The notes under the pieces: generated by a model
The model's input: the letters and a program-made list of their open reading frames with translations, nothing else
Databases searched by the model: none
What the model was told of the DNA's origin: nothing
In this document: piece after piece, positions 9,690-17,816 of the stretch
How the letters are laid out: each line of letters starts with the position of its first letter
Position numbering within the stretch: position 1 is the stretch's first letter
NCBI RefSeq assembly: GCF_000473995.1
Contig: NC_022571.1
Location: 1,266,501-1,330,500 of the forward strand
From: Clostridium saccharobutylicum DSM 13864
Lineage (GTDB): Bacteria; Bacillota; Clostridia; Clostridiales; Clostridiaceae
Length of the DNA: 64,000 nucleotides
Direction: 5' to 3'
Program-made: the position numbers and the translations under genes

Positions 9690-9748
9690 AACCGCTTCTA
9701 ACATGGATGTAGTGCAATTGGCATTACTCATGTTAGAAGTGGTTTTTT
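9690..9748 (+). terminator. Intrinsic terminator after yebC
   Basis: 16-base arms AACCGCTTCTAACATG (9690-9705) and CATGTTAGAAGTGGTT (9729-9744), one mismatch, followed by a T run. The loop contains a smaller inner stem (AGTGC/GCATT). The remaining 180 bases up to pilT are AT-rich with only a weak TTGACA at 9844. Confidence 0.88.
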
Positions 9749-9930
9749 AACATTCAAAATAAAAAAATGTAGATTAGGTTTTTTTTCTTTATTTAAATAT
9801 GTGTAAGTAAAAGGGAAATAAACTGTTGGAAAATTAATTACGTTGACATATTTAGGAAAAGAATGGTATTTTTATATAGAAGAATGCTAGATTATAAAAA
9901 ATATTTTGATAGATTAAAAGGAGAAAAACT

Positions 9931-10968
9931 ATGGCTCAAATAGATAGATTGCTAGATGATATAGACATAAATAAGGTATCTGACGTACATATTACATCGG
10001 GATTGATTCCGAAGGTGAGAATAGATGGAGTTTTGGTAAATGCAAGCGAAAATATAATACCGCATCAAATTGTCGAAGAATATATTAAGGAATTAATACC
10101 AGATAAATTTAATAAATTTTTGGATGATGGAGAGATAGATTTTAAATATAACAGACCAGGAGTTGCCAATTTCAGAGTTAATGTTTATAAATGCAAAGGC
10201 AGCTTTGCTATATGTTTGAGAGTTATTAAAGAATCTATACCAAGACTTAAAGATTTAACAGAAGCTACTGCTTTAAAAGCTTTTACTGAATTAAATGATG
10301 GGTTAGTTCTTGTTACTGGGCCAACAGGTTCTGGTAAAAGCACAACTCTTGCAGCTATGGTGAATGAAATAAATTCCACTCGGGAAAAACATATTATTAC
10401 CTTAGAGGAACCTATAGAATATATTTATGAAAATAATAAATCAATGGTAAATCAAAGGGAAGTTGGACAGGATACTAAAAGCTATGCTATGGGTTTACGA
10501 GCAGCACTTAGGCAAGATCCAGATGTTATATTGGTAGGAGAAATGAGAGATCCTGAAACAATAGAAATAGCGTTGAGAGCAGCGCAAACAGGTCATTTGG
10601 TATTTTCAACTTTGCATAATATGGGAGCAGCTAATAGCATATATAGGATAATAAATTCTTTCGAATCTGGTCATCAAAATGAAGTTAAAATTCAGCTGTC
10701 ATCTTTGCTAAAAGGTGTTGTTTCGCAAGTCTTGCTTCCAAATGCATCAGGATCAGGACGAACAGCTGCAATGGAGATAATGGTATGTACGCCAAGTATA
10801 AAGAATTTGATTAGAGAAGGTAATTATGAACAAATAAATAGTTTTATTCAAATGGGATCTAAGTTTGGAATGCAAACGATAGATATGGATTTAAAGAGAT
10901 TAGTTAATAATAATATAATATCTCGTGATGAATATGAGAAATGGGTAAGAAATAACAAGATTAATTAA
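9931..10968 (+). CDS. pilT: Type IV pilus retraction ATPase PilT
   Basis: 345 residues, full length for PilT. Walker A GPTGSGKST at about 130-138, Asp box and Walker B ILVGEMRDPETI, and the PilT-type His box HLVFSTLHN are all present. It would power pilus depolymerisation and twitching motility as a hexamer at the inner face of the membrane. It lies upstream of, and outside, the riboswitch-controlled unit, so retraction and assembly are likely transcribed separately. Start ATG is preceded by AAAAGGAGAA. Confidence 0.95.
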   Translation: MAQIDRLLDDIDINKVSDVHITSGLIPKVRIDGVLVNASENIIPHQIVEEYIKELIPDKFNKFLDDGEIDFKYNRPGVANFRVNVYKCKGSFAICLRVIKESIPRLKDLTEATALKAFTELNDGLVLVTGPTGSGKSTTLAAMVNEINSTREKHIITLEEPIEYIYENNKSMVNQREVGQDTKSYAMGLRAALRQDPDVILVGEMRDPETIEIALRAAQTGHLVFSTLHNMGAANSIYRIINSFESGHQNEVKIQLSSLLKGVVSQVLLPNASGSGRTAAMEIMVCTPSIKNLIREGNYEQINSFIQMGSKFGMQTIDMDLKRLVNNNIISRDEYEKWVRNNKIN

Positions 10969-11127
10969 TATAATATTAATAGTTTGTTATTATTTAAACA
11001 TTTAAAGTATAATTTGTGCTAATTATAAATAAAATGCTAGACTGGTAAAAAAATAAGTGGTAACATAATATATGCAAGAATAATATTATTAAAAGTAATA
11101 TTATGAGATGTATGTAAGATAATTTAG

Positions 11128-11207
11128 TTATAAGGAAACTGTGATCCATATATTGTAATTGGGCGCTTTATATATGGTGAGTTAGTAGTGCAACCGACCT
11201 TTATAGT
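11128..11207 (+). ncRNA. Cyclic di-GMP-II riboswitch aptamer
   Basis: The conserved c-di-GMP-II core is present in order: GGAAACTGTGA (11134-11144), AATTGGGCGC, then GAGTTAGTAGTGCAACCG (11180-11197) ending in CCGACC. A short P1 is formed by TATAAGG and CCTTTATA. This class is known in clostridia to bind c-di-GMP in front of pilus genes. Its 3' strand CCGACC is shared with the following terminator, so ligand binding should prevent termination: an ON switch for the pil operon. Confidence 0.92.
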
Positions 11208-11230
11208 TTATAAAGGTCGGCTTTTTTATT
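11194..11230 (+). terminator. Riboswitch expression platform (terminator)
   Basis: CCGACCTTTATA (11194-11205) pairs with TATAAAGGTCGG (11209-11220), followed by CTTTTTTATT. The 5' arm overlaps the conserved CCGACC of the c-di-GMP-II aptamer, making aptamer and terminator mutually exclusive. Confidence 0.9.
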
Positions 11231-11334
11231 GTACAGAAAATTATAGAATTTTCTAGCATTGAAAGCCTGAGGTTGTAGCTTTAGGGCTAATGCTGTATAA
11301 AAATAGATAAGAAAATAACTCCGAAGGGAGCTTA

Positions 11335-11382
11335 ATGTGGTCACTTTGTTATGCAGAAATAGTTAAAGCTATGTTAATTTAA
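11335..11382 (+). CDS. Possible leader peptide in the pil operon 5' region
   Basis: A 15-codon frame (MWSLCYAEIVKAMLI) with a near-perfect ribosome binding site GAAGGGAG five bases ahead. The GGGAG is itself in a small hairpin CTCC-GAAG-GGAG. It lies between the riboswitch terminator and pilD, in a leader that also holds a larger stem-loop (TAGCATT/AATGCTG at about 11256-11294). No family is recognisable; it may be a regulatory upstream reading frame or chance. Confidence 0.35.
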   Translation: MWSLCYAEIVKAMLI

Positions 11383-11513
11383 AATATTATGAAGTTAAAT
11401 GAAATAATTCTTGAAAAAATATACAAAAAAGAATATAATTAATAAATAATATGTTTAAATATGTAATTAATGAAAATAAAATGAATATAAACCAATATAA
11501 GGGGAGTGGGAAT

Positions 11514-12266
11514 TTGGAATATGTCTTGATTTTAATTTTGGGACTAGTTATAGGTAGCTTTTTGAATGTGTGTATTTATAGAATACCAAGGGAAGAATCC
11601 ATTGTATTTCCACCATCACATTGTGCAAAATGTAATCATAATTTAAGTCCATTAGATTTAGTACCTGTGATGAGTTATATCTTTCTTAGAGGAAAATGTA
11701 GATATTGCAAAGAAAAAATTTCTATGAGATATCCACTTATAGAATTATTTAATTGTGTACTATATTTAATCGTATACTTTCAATTTGGATTGACATTAGT
11801 TGCTTTAAAATATTGCATTTTAGTATCGATTTTGATTGTTATAGGATTTATAGATTATGATACTCAATTTGTATTTACGAGCACTACGATTTTTGGGGGA
11901 ATTATAGCAATAATATTTATATTAATTCAGACGATTCTTTATAAAAATGAAAGTACTGATTTGATTTTAGGCGGAATAATAGGATTTGTAATTATATGGT
12001 TAATAGTAGTATTAACAAAAGGTATGGGGGAAGGTGATATTGAAATAGCTACTGTTTGTGGATTGTTTTTAGGTATGAAGGGTATTATGCTTGGATTATT
12101 TTTATCAATTGTATTAGGCGGAGCAATAGGAATAATTATTTTATGTTTAAAACTAAAGAAAGCTAAGGAAAAAATAGCATTTGGTCCATGCATAGCAATT
12201 GGAAGTTTAATAGCTATGATTTGGCAGAATGAAATATTAAACTTTTATTGGAATTTCTTTGTTTAG
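11514..12266 (+). CDS. pilD: Prepilin peptidase (type IV), PilD
   Basis: Membrane aspartyl protease that cleaves prepilin leaders and usually N-methylates the new first residue. I chose TTG at 11514 (250 residues): AAGGGGAG lies seven bases ahead and the protein then begins LEYVLILILGLVIGSFLNVC as the family normally does; an in-frame ATG at 11451 would add an unsupported 21 residues. Cytoplasmic zinc-site cysteines CAKC...CRYC follow the first membrane helix; catalytic Asp are in GFIDYD and GMGEGD. First gene of the unit below the c-di-GMP riboswitch, 22 bases ahead of pilB. Confidence 0.93.
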   Translation: MEYVLILILGLVIGSFLNVCIYRIPREESIVFPPSHCAKCNHNLSPLDLVPVMSYIFLRGKCRYCKEKISMRYPLIELFNCVLYLIVYFQFGLTLVALKYCILVSILIVIGFIDYDTQFVFTSTTIFGGIIAIIFILIQTILYKNESTDLILGGIIGFVIIWLIVVLTKGMGEGDIEIATVCGLFLGMKGIMLGLFLSIVLGGAIGIIILCLKLKKAKEKIAFGPCIAIGSLIAMIWQNEILNFYWNFFV

Positions 12267-12288
12267 AAAGAGAAGGTGAGACGGGGAA

Positions 12289-13977
12289 GTGGCAACTGAA
12301 AAAAGAAGACTAGGAAATATTTTAGTCAATGCAGGTAAAATTACTGGATATCAATTGCAAGAAGCATTAAAGTCTCAAAAGGCCCTTGGAAAAAAACTTG
12401 GAGAAATATTATTAGATAGTAAGATAGTAACAGAAGATGACATAATTGAATCAATAGAACAACAAACGGGGATAAAGAAAGTTGACCTAAACACAATAAA
12501 TTTTGATAGAAAGGCAATAACTTTAATACCTGAAAATTTATGTGATAAATATATATTAATCCCATTTGGCTTTGATAATAATAAAATTAAGGTAGCATTA
12601 TCAGATCCTTTAAATATATTTGCAATAGATGATGTTGCAATATCTACAGGATTTGAAATAGAATCTTTTATAGCTAAAAAGAAGGATATATGTAAATTCA
12701 TAGGTATATATTATAGTAGTCAACAGGTTAATAATGCTGTAATGCAACTTTCGAAAGAAAGCAATAAATTTAGTAAAAATTCCAAAGTATCTTTAACAGA
12801 TATGAATGAAGTAAATAGTGCACCAGTTGTAAAAATGGTTGAGTCTATGTTTAAAAATTCCATAGAGATGAATGCGTCAGATATTCATATAGAGCCATTT
12901 GAAAATGAAGTTAGAATAAGATATAGAATTGATGGTAAATTAAAAATTATAAATACTCTTGGAATTGAAAGTTTAGGGACAATAGTTACAAGAATAAAAA
13001 TACTTGCAGGACTTAACATTGCTGAAAAGAGGATACCACAAGACGGAAGAACAATGGTTACTATAGACAATATGGATGTAGATCTTAGAGTATCTGTGCT
13101 TCCAGTAGTTAATGGAGAAAAGATAGTTATAAGAATTTTAAATACTGGTGGATCCATATTAAAAAAAGAGCAACTAGGAATGGGAAAAGAAAATATTAAG
13201 AAATTAAATAGAATAATTTCAAACCCACATGGAATAATACTTGTTACCGGACCTACAGGAAGCGGAAAGTCAACAAGTTTATATTCAATATTAAGTGAGT
13301 TGAATTCTAGTAGTGTAAACATAATAACAGTAGAAGATCCTGTTGAATATACAATGAATGGTATAAATCAAGTAAGTGTAAATGAAAAAGCTGGATTGAC
13401 TTTTGCTAGTGGATTAAGAAGCATATTAAGACAAGATCCGGATATAGTGATGATTGGAGAAATCAGGGATGAAGAAACAGCTGAAATAGCTACTAGAGCT
13501 GCGATTACAGGACATTTAGTTTTAAGTACACTTCATACTAATGATGCACCTTCATCTATAGCTAGACTTATAGATATGGGAGTTAAGCCGTATCTAGTTT
13601 CAACATCTGTAGTTGGAGTAATGGCACAAAGACTAGTTAGAAAAATATGTGATAATTGCAAAGAAGAATATATGGCAAGTGATCATGAAAAAGAAATTTT
13701 AGGACACGATGTATATAAGCCGCTGATTTTGAATAAGGGAAAAGGTTGTGGTTATTGCAATGAAACAGGATACTCTGGAAGAATTGGTATTTATGAAATT
13801 ATGGAAATGACAAGAACTCATAGGGAAGCTATAAATTCAGGTGCTAATTCGGATATACTTAGAGATATTTCTATAGAAAATGGAATGAAAACATTGGAGA
13901 GCGAATGCAAAGAATTGGTTTTAAGTGGAGTAACGACAATTGAAGAACTTTCTACAATAGCAATGATACAAAAATAG
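12289..13977 (+). CDS. pilB: Type IV pilus assembly ATPase PilB with MshEN domain
   Basis: 562-residue extension ATPase. N-terminal MshEN (GspE N-terminal) domain at about 5-140 shows RRLGNILVNAGKITGYQLQEAL followed by a second LGEILLDSKIV repeat, the pattern that binds c-di-GMP in MshE-type ATPases. The motor domain has Walker A GPTGSGKST, Walker B IVMIGEIRDEET and the His box HLVLSTLHTND; a zinc tetracysteine CDNC...CGYC lies near 450-485. Start is GTG at 12289 behind a purine-rich GACGGGGAA. Together with the riboswitch this suggests c-di-GMP control at both RNA and protein level. Confidence 0.94.
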   Translation: MATEKRRLGNILVNAGKITGYQLQEALKSQKALGKKLGEILLDSKIVTEDDIIESIEQQTGIKKVDLNTINFDRKAITLIPENLCDKYILIPFGFDNNKIKVALSDPLNIFAIDDVAISTGFEIESFIAKKKDICKFIGIYYSSQQVNNAVMQLSKESNKFSKNSKVSLTDMNEVNSAPVVKMVESMFKNSIEMNASDIHIEPFENEVRIRYRIDGKLKIINTLGIESLGTIVTRIKILAGLNIAEKRIPQDGRTMVTIDNMDVDLRVSVLPVVNGEKIVIRILNTGGSILKKEQLGMGKENIKKLNRIISNPHGIILVTGPTGSGKSTSLYSILSELNSSSVNIITVEDPVEYTMNGINQVSVNEKAGLTFASGLRSILRQDPDIVMIGEIRDEETAEIATRAAITGHLVLSTLHTNDAPSSIARLIDMGVKPYLVSTSVVGVMAQRLVRKICDNCKEEYMASDHEKEILGHDVYKPLILNKGKGCGYCNETGYSGRIGIYEIMEMTRTHREAINSGANSDILRDISIENGMKTLESECKELVLSGVTTIEELSTIAMIQK

Positions 13978-14147
13978 TAGTATAGTGTTTACATTTTAAA
14001 TGAAATGTTTACCAAGATGTAGTACATATGTTATAACAAAAAGAATATATTCAATGTGTTAGATACAAGAAAAATATTTGATGTTTTGTATATAGATATC
14101 AGTTCAAATTATATAGTTCATATCAGAAATGAGGAAAGGAGGTTTAT

Positions 14148-15356
14148 ATGTCAAGGTTCAAGTATAGAGTCATGAATTCTGATGGAGAAAAAATTGAAGG
14201 AAATTATGAAGCAGATTCTAGAGATGATGTGATAGACTTTATTTCAAGTAATGGATACTATCCCCTAATGGTGCAGGAAGTAATAGAAAGTAAAGATATT
14301 AAAATTAATTTCAATAGAAAAGTAAAGCTAAAGGATTTATCTGTATTTTGTAGACAGTTTTACACAATGTTAAATGCAGGAGTACCAATTTTAACATGTT
14401 TAGAAATATTAAGCAGCCAAATTGAAAATGAAAAATTGAGACAAGCCACAAAACAAGTAAGTGAAGAAGTTGAGAGAGGTGGAGTTTTATCTGATTCTAT
14501 GAGAAAGCATAAAGAAGTGTTTCCAAATCTTTTTGTTTCCTTAGTAGCATCAGGAGAAGCAAGTGGTAATTTAGATGAAATAATGTTTAGAATGGCAACT
14601 CATTATCAAAAAGAAAATAAAATTAACAATAAAGTTAAAAGTGCATTAATCTATCCAATAATATTAAGTCTAGTAGCAATGGTAGCAATTGTGTTCATAT
14701 TGACATTTGTGATGCCAACATTTTCTCAAATATTTGATGAAAGTGGAACAAGCTTACCATTAATAACTAGATTGTTGCTTGGATTTAGTTCTGGCATTGC
14801 AAAAAATTGGATTCTGATAACTATTTTTATAGCACTAGTTTTATTTGGATTTAGAGTTTTCTTTAAAACAGATGAGGGTGTGCTTACTGCAAGTAAATTA
14901 AAGTTAAAACTACCTGTATTAAAAAAACTTAACTCAATGATTATAGTGTCAAGATTTACAAGAACATTATCTACATTAATAGCAAGTGGATTACCATTAA
15001 TTGAAGCTTTAGAAATTGTAGCAGGAGTTGCGGGAAATATAATTGTTGAAAATGCATTGCATAAAATAAGAGATAAGGTAATTAGAGGACAAGGATTATA
15101 TTCTTCAATGAAGGAAAGTGAAATTTTCCCAGAAATGTTGTATTCAATGGTAAAGATAGGAGAAGAAACAGGATCTTTAGATGATATATTAAATAAGACA
15201 GCAGATTTTTATGATGAAGAATTAGAAGCAACAATTCAAACGTCGGTTGCAATGATAGAACCAATCTTAATAGTAATAATGGGAGTTATTATTGGAATTA
15301 TGGTTATATCAATTATGATGCCAATGTTTGATAGTTATAGTCAAATGCAAAAATAA
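14148..15356 (+). CDS. pilC: Type IV pilus inner-membrane platform protein PilC
   Basis: 402 residues, two tandem GspF-type cytoplasmic helical domains (about 65-190 and 270-395) and three membrane helices (about 165-190, 215-235, 370-395), the standard PilC architecture. It links PilB to pilin in the membrane. FCRQFYTMLNAGVPI and the second-copy FTRTLSTLIASGLPLIEAL are the characteristic repeats. AAAGGAGG precedes the ATG. A 170-base gap to pilB is AT-rich and shows no terminator. Confidence 0.95.
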   Translation: MSRFKYRVMNSDGEKIEGNYEADSRDDVIDFISSNGYYPLMVQEVIESKDIKINFNRKVKLKDLSVFCRQFYTMLNAGVPILTCLEILSSQIENEKLRQATKQVSEEVERGGVLSDSMRKHKEVFPNLFVSLVASGEASGNLDEIMFRMATHYQKENKINNKVKSALIYPIILSLVAMVAIVFILTFVMPTFSQIFDESGTSLPLITRLLLGFSSGIAKNWILITIFIALVLFGFRVFFKTDEGVLTASKLKLKLPVLKKLNSMIIVSRFTRTLSTLIASGLPLIEALEIVAGVAGNIIVENALHKIRDKVIRGQGLYSSMKESEIFPEMLYSMVKIGEETGSLDDILNKTADFYDEELEATIQTSVAMIEPILIVIMGVIIGIMVISIMMPMFDSYSQMQK

Positions 15357-15362
15357 GAAAGC

Positions 15363-15391
15363 AATGCACAATGTGCGATCCAGAGTGCATT
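15363..15391 (+). promoter_or_regulatory. Hairpin ahead of pilA
   Basis: AATGCAC (15363-15369) pairs with GTGCATT (15385-15391) in the 67-base pilC-pilA gap. It may be an RNA processing or stability structure at the 5' side of the pilA segment; no promoter is evident. Confidence 0.35.
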
Positions 15392-15423
15392 AAAATAAAT
15401 TAATAGAAGTAAGGGGAATTGAA

Positions 15424-15855
15424 ATGAATCAATTAACAACCAAAAAAATGAACCAATTACTAAAGAAAAAGAAGAAAGGATTTACGCTAGTTGAATTGAT
15501 TATTGTTATAGCTATCATAGCAATATTAGTCGCATTAGCAATACCTAAATTTGGACAAATTATAGAGAATTCTGATCAAAAAGCAGACCAAGCAACAGCT
15601 AAAAATATTGCTACAATAGTTGCACAGCAGATAGCAGATGGTAAACAACTTACTACTGCAGAAGTAAATAAAGATGATACTACTGTGTATGATAAATTGG
15701 ATGGAAATAAACTTCCAAAAGCTAAAGCAGCAAATGGATCAACCACTTTTACCTATACTGTTGGGGATGATGGAAATATAACAGTAAGTTATACTGGATC
15801 TGCAGAACAAGTATATCCAGATTACAAAGCTGAAGTAACAAAAGCAAAAAAATAA
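15424..15855 (+). CDS. pilA: Major type IV pilin PilA
   Basis: 143-residue prepilin. A 19-residue basic leader ends in Gly before FTLVELIIVIAIIAILVALAIPKF, the class III signal cleaved by PilD, with the conserved Glu5 of the mature protein. The head domain (about 90 residues) has no cysteines, as usual for clostridial pilins, and ends in a Lys-rich tail. Being the smallest and followed by a double hairpin that separates it from pilM, it is the likely major subunit. AAGGGG ribosome binding site. Confidence 0.93.
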   Translation: MNQLTTKKMNQLLKKKKKGFTLVELIIVIAIIAILVALAIPKFGQIIENSDQKADQATAKNIATIVAQQIADGKQLTTAEVNKDDTTVYDKLDGNKLPKAKAANGSTTFTYTVGDDGNITVSYTGSAEQVYPDYKAEVTKAKK

Positions 15856-15884
15856 TCATAATAAAAATATAACTAATTCATAAA

Positions 15885-15958
15885 TTACGTGTAAGATTAT
15901 TAATCTTACACGTAAAATCTAATAATAAAAACTAACATGTAAAATTATTATTAGATTG
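15885..15958 (+). terminator. Two tandem palindromes downstream of pilA
   Basis: First palindrome 15885-15915: TTACGTGTAAGATTA and its exact complement around a single base. Second 15916-15958: AATCTAATAATA / TTATTATTAGATT. No long T run, so they may work as a partial terminator or as 3' stabilisers that raise pilA mRNA over the downstream genes. Confidence 0.6.
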
Positions 15959-16040
15959 AAAAACAAACCATGAAAACATATAAAATAAATTATATAGAAA
16001 TACTATAAAATAAGAAAAAAATAGGGGTATAGGTGTAATT

Positions 16041-17243
16041 ATGAGGGTGAAAAAGAAATCTGAATTAGATATAAATAATAAAGAAATAGATAAAAAAGAA
16101 AGAAAATCAATTAATTTTAAAGCTTTAATGAATATGGATCTAGGAGATTTAAAAATTAAATGCTTAAAAAATTTAAAAAAAATCAATAAATTAAGTACTC
16201 CAGAAAAAAAGAGAAAAGTGATTGCTTTTGATATTGGAAGCACAACTATAAAGATAGTTGATGGGATGTATTATAAAAATGATTTAACCATAGATAAATA
16301 TATTACAGTGCAAACACCTAAAGGTGCTGTTATAGATGGAGAAATAAAAAAAGAACAGAAATTATATGATAAATTAAATAAAGTATTAAAAGAAAATAAT
16401 ATAAAAGCCAGAGATGCTATATGTACAACTAATTCTACATTAATTATAAACAGAGAAATTTTGATTCCTAAAGTGGAGAAAGAAGAAATGGATACAGTGA
16501 TAAGATATGAAATTCAGCAATATCTGCCTATAAATTTGGAAGATTATATATTGCAGGAGACTATTTTAGGCGAAGAACAAATAAATGAAGTTAAAAAGCT
16601 TAATGTTCGAGTTATTGCATATCCTGAGAAAATAGCTAGAGGATATTACAATATTTTATCAAAACTAAATTTAAAGCCATATGCTTTAGATGTAAATTAT
16701 AATGCAGTAAATAAGTTTATTAACTTTACAGATATTAATAATGAATATGAATATAACTCAGAAGATTCAGTTGCTTTTATTGATATGGGAGCAAGCTTTA
16801 TCGATGTTAATATATATAAAAATGGTCAATTGGATTTTACCAGAATAATAAAAGCTGGTGGAAATGATATTGATGAAATATTAGTACAAATGAATGATGT
16901 TAAAGATTATGAAGTAGAAAGTTATAAAATCGAAAATATAAATTTACAACAAGAATTAGATCCTTTAAATATACATGTTAGGGATATGATAGACGATTGG
17001 ATAGAAAAGATAGAAAAGATAATTCAGTTTTATAAGAATAAGAATATGGGAAATGAAGTTAATAAAATAATTATTTTTGGCGGGACTTCTAAGTTAAATG
17101 GAATAGATGAATATATGACATCAAAACTTGGGATAAAAACAAGAAGAAGAAAAGGTCTTTCTAAAATCACATTCAAGTCAAATGACGACGGTGAACCTGT
17201 TGATGATTTTATAAATGTTATAGGTTCAGTTATAAGACTTTAA
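16041..17243 (+). CDS. pilM: Type IV pilus assembly protein PilM
   Basis: 400 residues, actin-like ATPase fold. After a basic 50-residue extension comes the phosphate-1 motif AFDIGSTTIKIVDG, later the second phosphate motif AFIDMGASFIDVNIY and adenosine motif IIFGGTSKLNGI. PilM sits in the cytoplasm, recruits PilN and is part of the alignment complex. The basic N-terminal extension is longer than in proteobacterial PilM. Order pilM-pilN-pilO follows with tight spacing. Confidence 0.9.
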   Translation: MRVKKKSELDINNKEIDKKERKSINFKALMNMDLGDLKIKCLKNLKKINKLSTPEKKRKVIAFDIGSTTIKIVDGMYYKNDLTIDKYITVQTPKGAVIDGEIKKEQKLYDKLNKVLKENNIKARDAICTTNSTLIINREILIPKVEKEEMDTVIRYEIQQYLPINLEDYILQETILGEEQINEVKKLNVRVIAYPEKIARGYYNILSKLNLKPYALDVNYNAVNKFINFTDINNEYEYNSEDSVAFIDMGASFIDVNIYKNGQLDFTRIIKAGGNDIDEILVQMNDVKDYEVESYKIENINLQQELDPLNIHVRDMIDDWIEKIEKIIQFYKNKNMGNEVNKIIIFGGTSKLNGIDEYMTSKLGIKTRRRKGLSKITFKSNDDGEPVDDFINVIGSVIRL

Positions 17244-17258
17244 GGGGAGGTGGAAATT

Positions 17259-17816
17259 ATGAAAGATATAAATTTTTTTGAACCGTATTTAGGAAGAAAT
17301 AAAGAAAAGATAAATTCAAAATTATACATATATGGAGCAATGGGCATAGTAGGATTTTTAATAGTTATAACTTTAATTGTTAATACTGTTAGAATATATA
17401 TTTTAGGCAAAAGTATAAACGATTATAGCAATAAACTTAACGACTCACAAATGCAGTCACAGTTAAAAGATGCAGAAGATATAAATAAACAAATAAGTAT
17501 ATTGAAGGAATATAATAGTGCACTAGATGATGTTGCAGTTTCTGTAAAACAAAGAGATAATGTTTCGGATACATTATTAAATAGTATAAGTTCAACTGTA
17601 CCAAGTGAAGTTTCATTTAAAAAAATAGACATAACAGAAAACACAGTAAGCATAAAAGGAGTATCAACTAATAGAATTGCAGTTGCAGAATTAAAACATA
17701 ATTTAAGTGAATTACCAAACATTAAGGATGTTTATGTAAATTCTATAGATAATTCAAATTCTGTGGAAAATGAATACTCTTTTGATATAAAATGCGTATT
17801 AAAGGATGTTGAATGA
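17259..17816 (+). CDS. pilN: Type IV pilus assembly protein PilN
   Basis: 185 residues from the ATG at 17259, chosen because GGGGAGGTG ends just upstream. The N-terminal KDINFFEPYLGRNK peptide (the PilM-binding motif of PilN), one membrane helix (about 23-45) and a periplasmic-type coiled coil plus ferredoxin-like domain are the PilN layout. In a Gram-positive cell the last domain lies on the outer face of the membrane. Its stop overlaps the start of pilO. Confidence 0.88.
   Translation: MKDINFFEPYLGRNKEKINSKLYIYGAMGIVGFLIVITLIVNTVRIYILGKSINDYSNKLNDSQMQSQLKDAEDINKQISILKEYNSALDDVAVSVKQRDNVSDTLLNSISSTVPSEVSFKKIDITENTVSIKGVSTNRIAVAELKHNLSELPNIKDVYVNSIDNSNSVENEYSFDIKCVLKDVE

Noticed and set aside
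11231-11400. A group I intron or allosteric ribozyme behind the c-di-GMP-II aptamer, as known in C. difficile.
   Set aside because: The stretch is too short, no group I core is recognisable, and the aptamer is instead directly followed by a matching intrinsic terminator.
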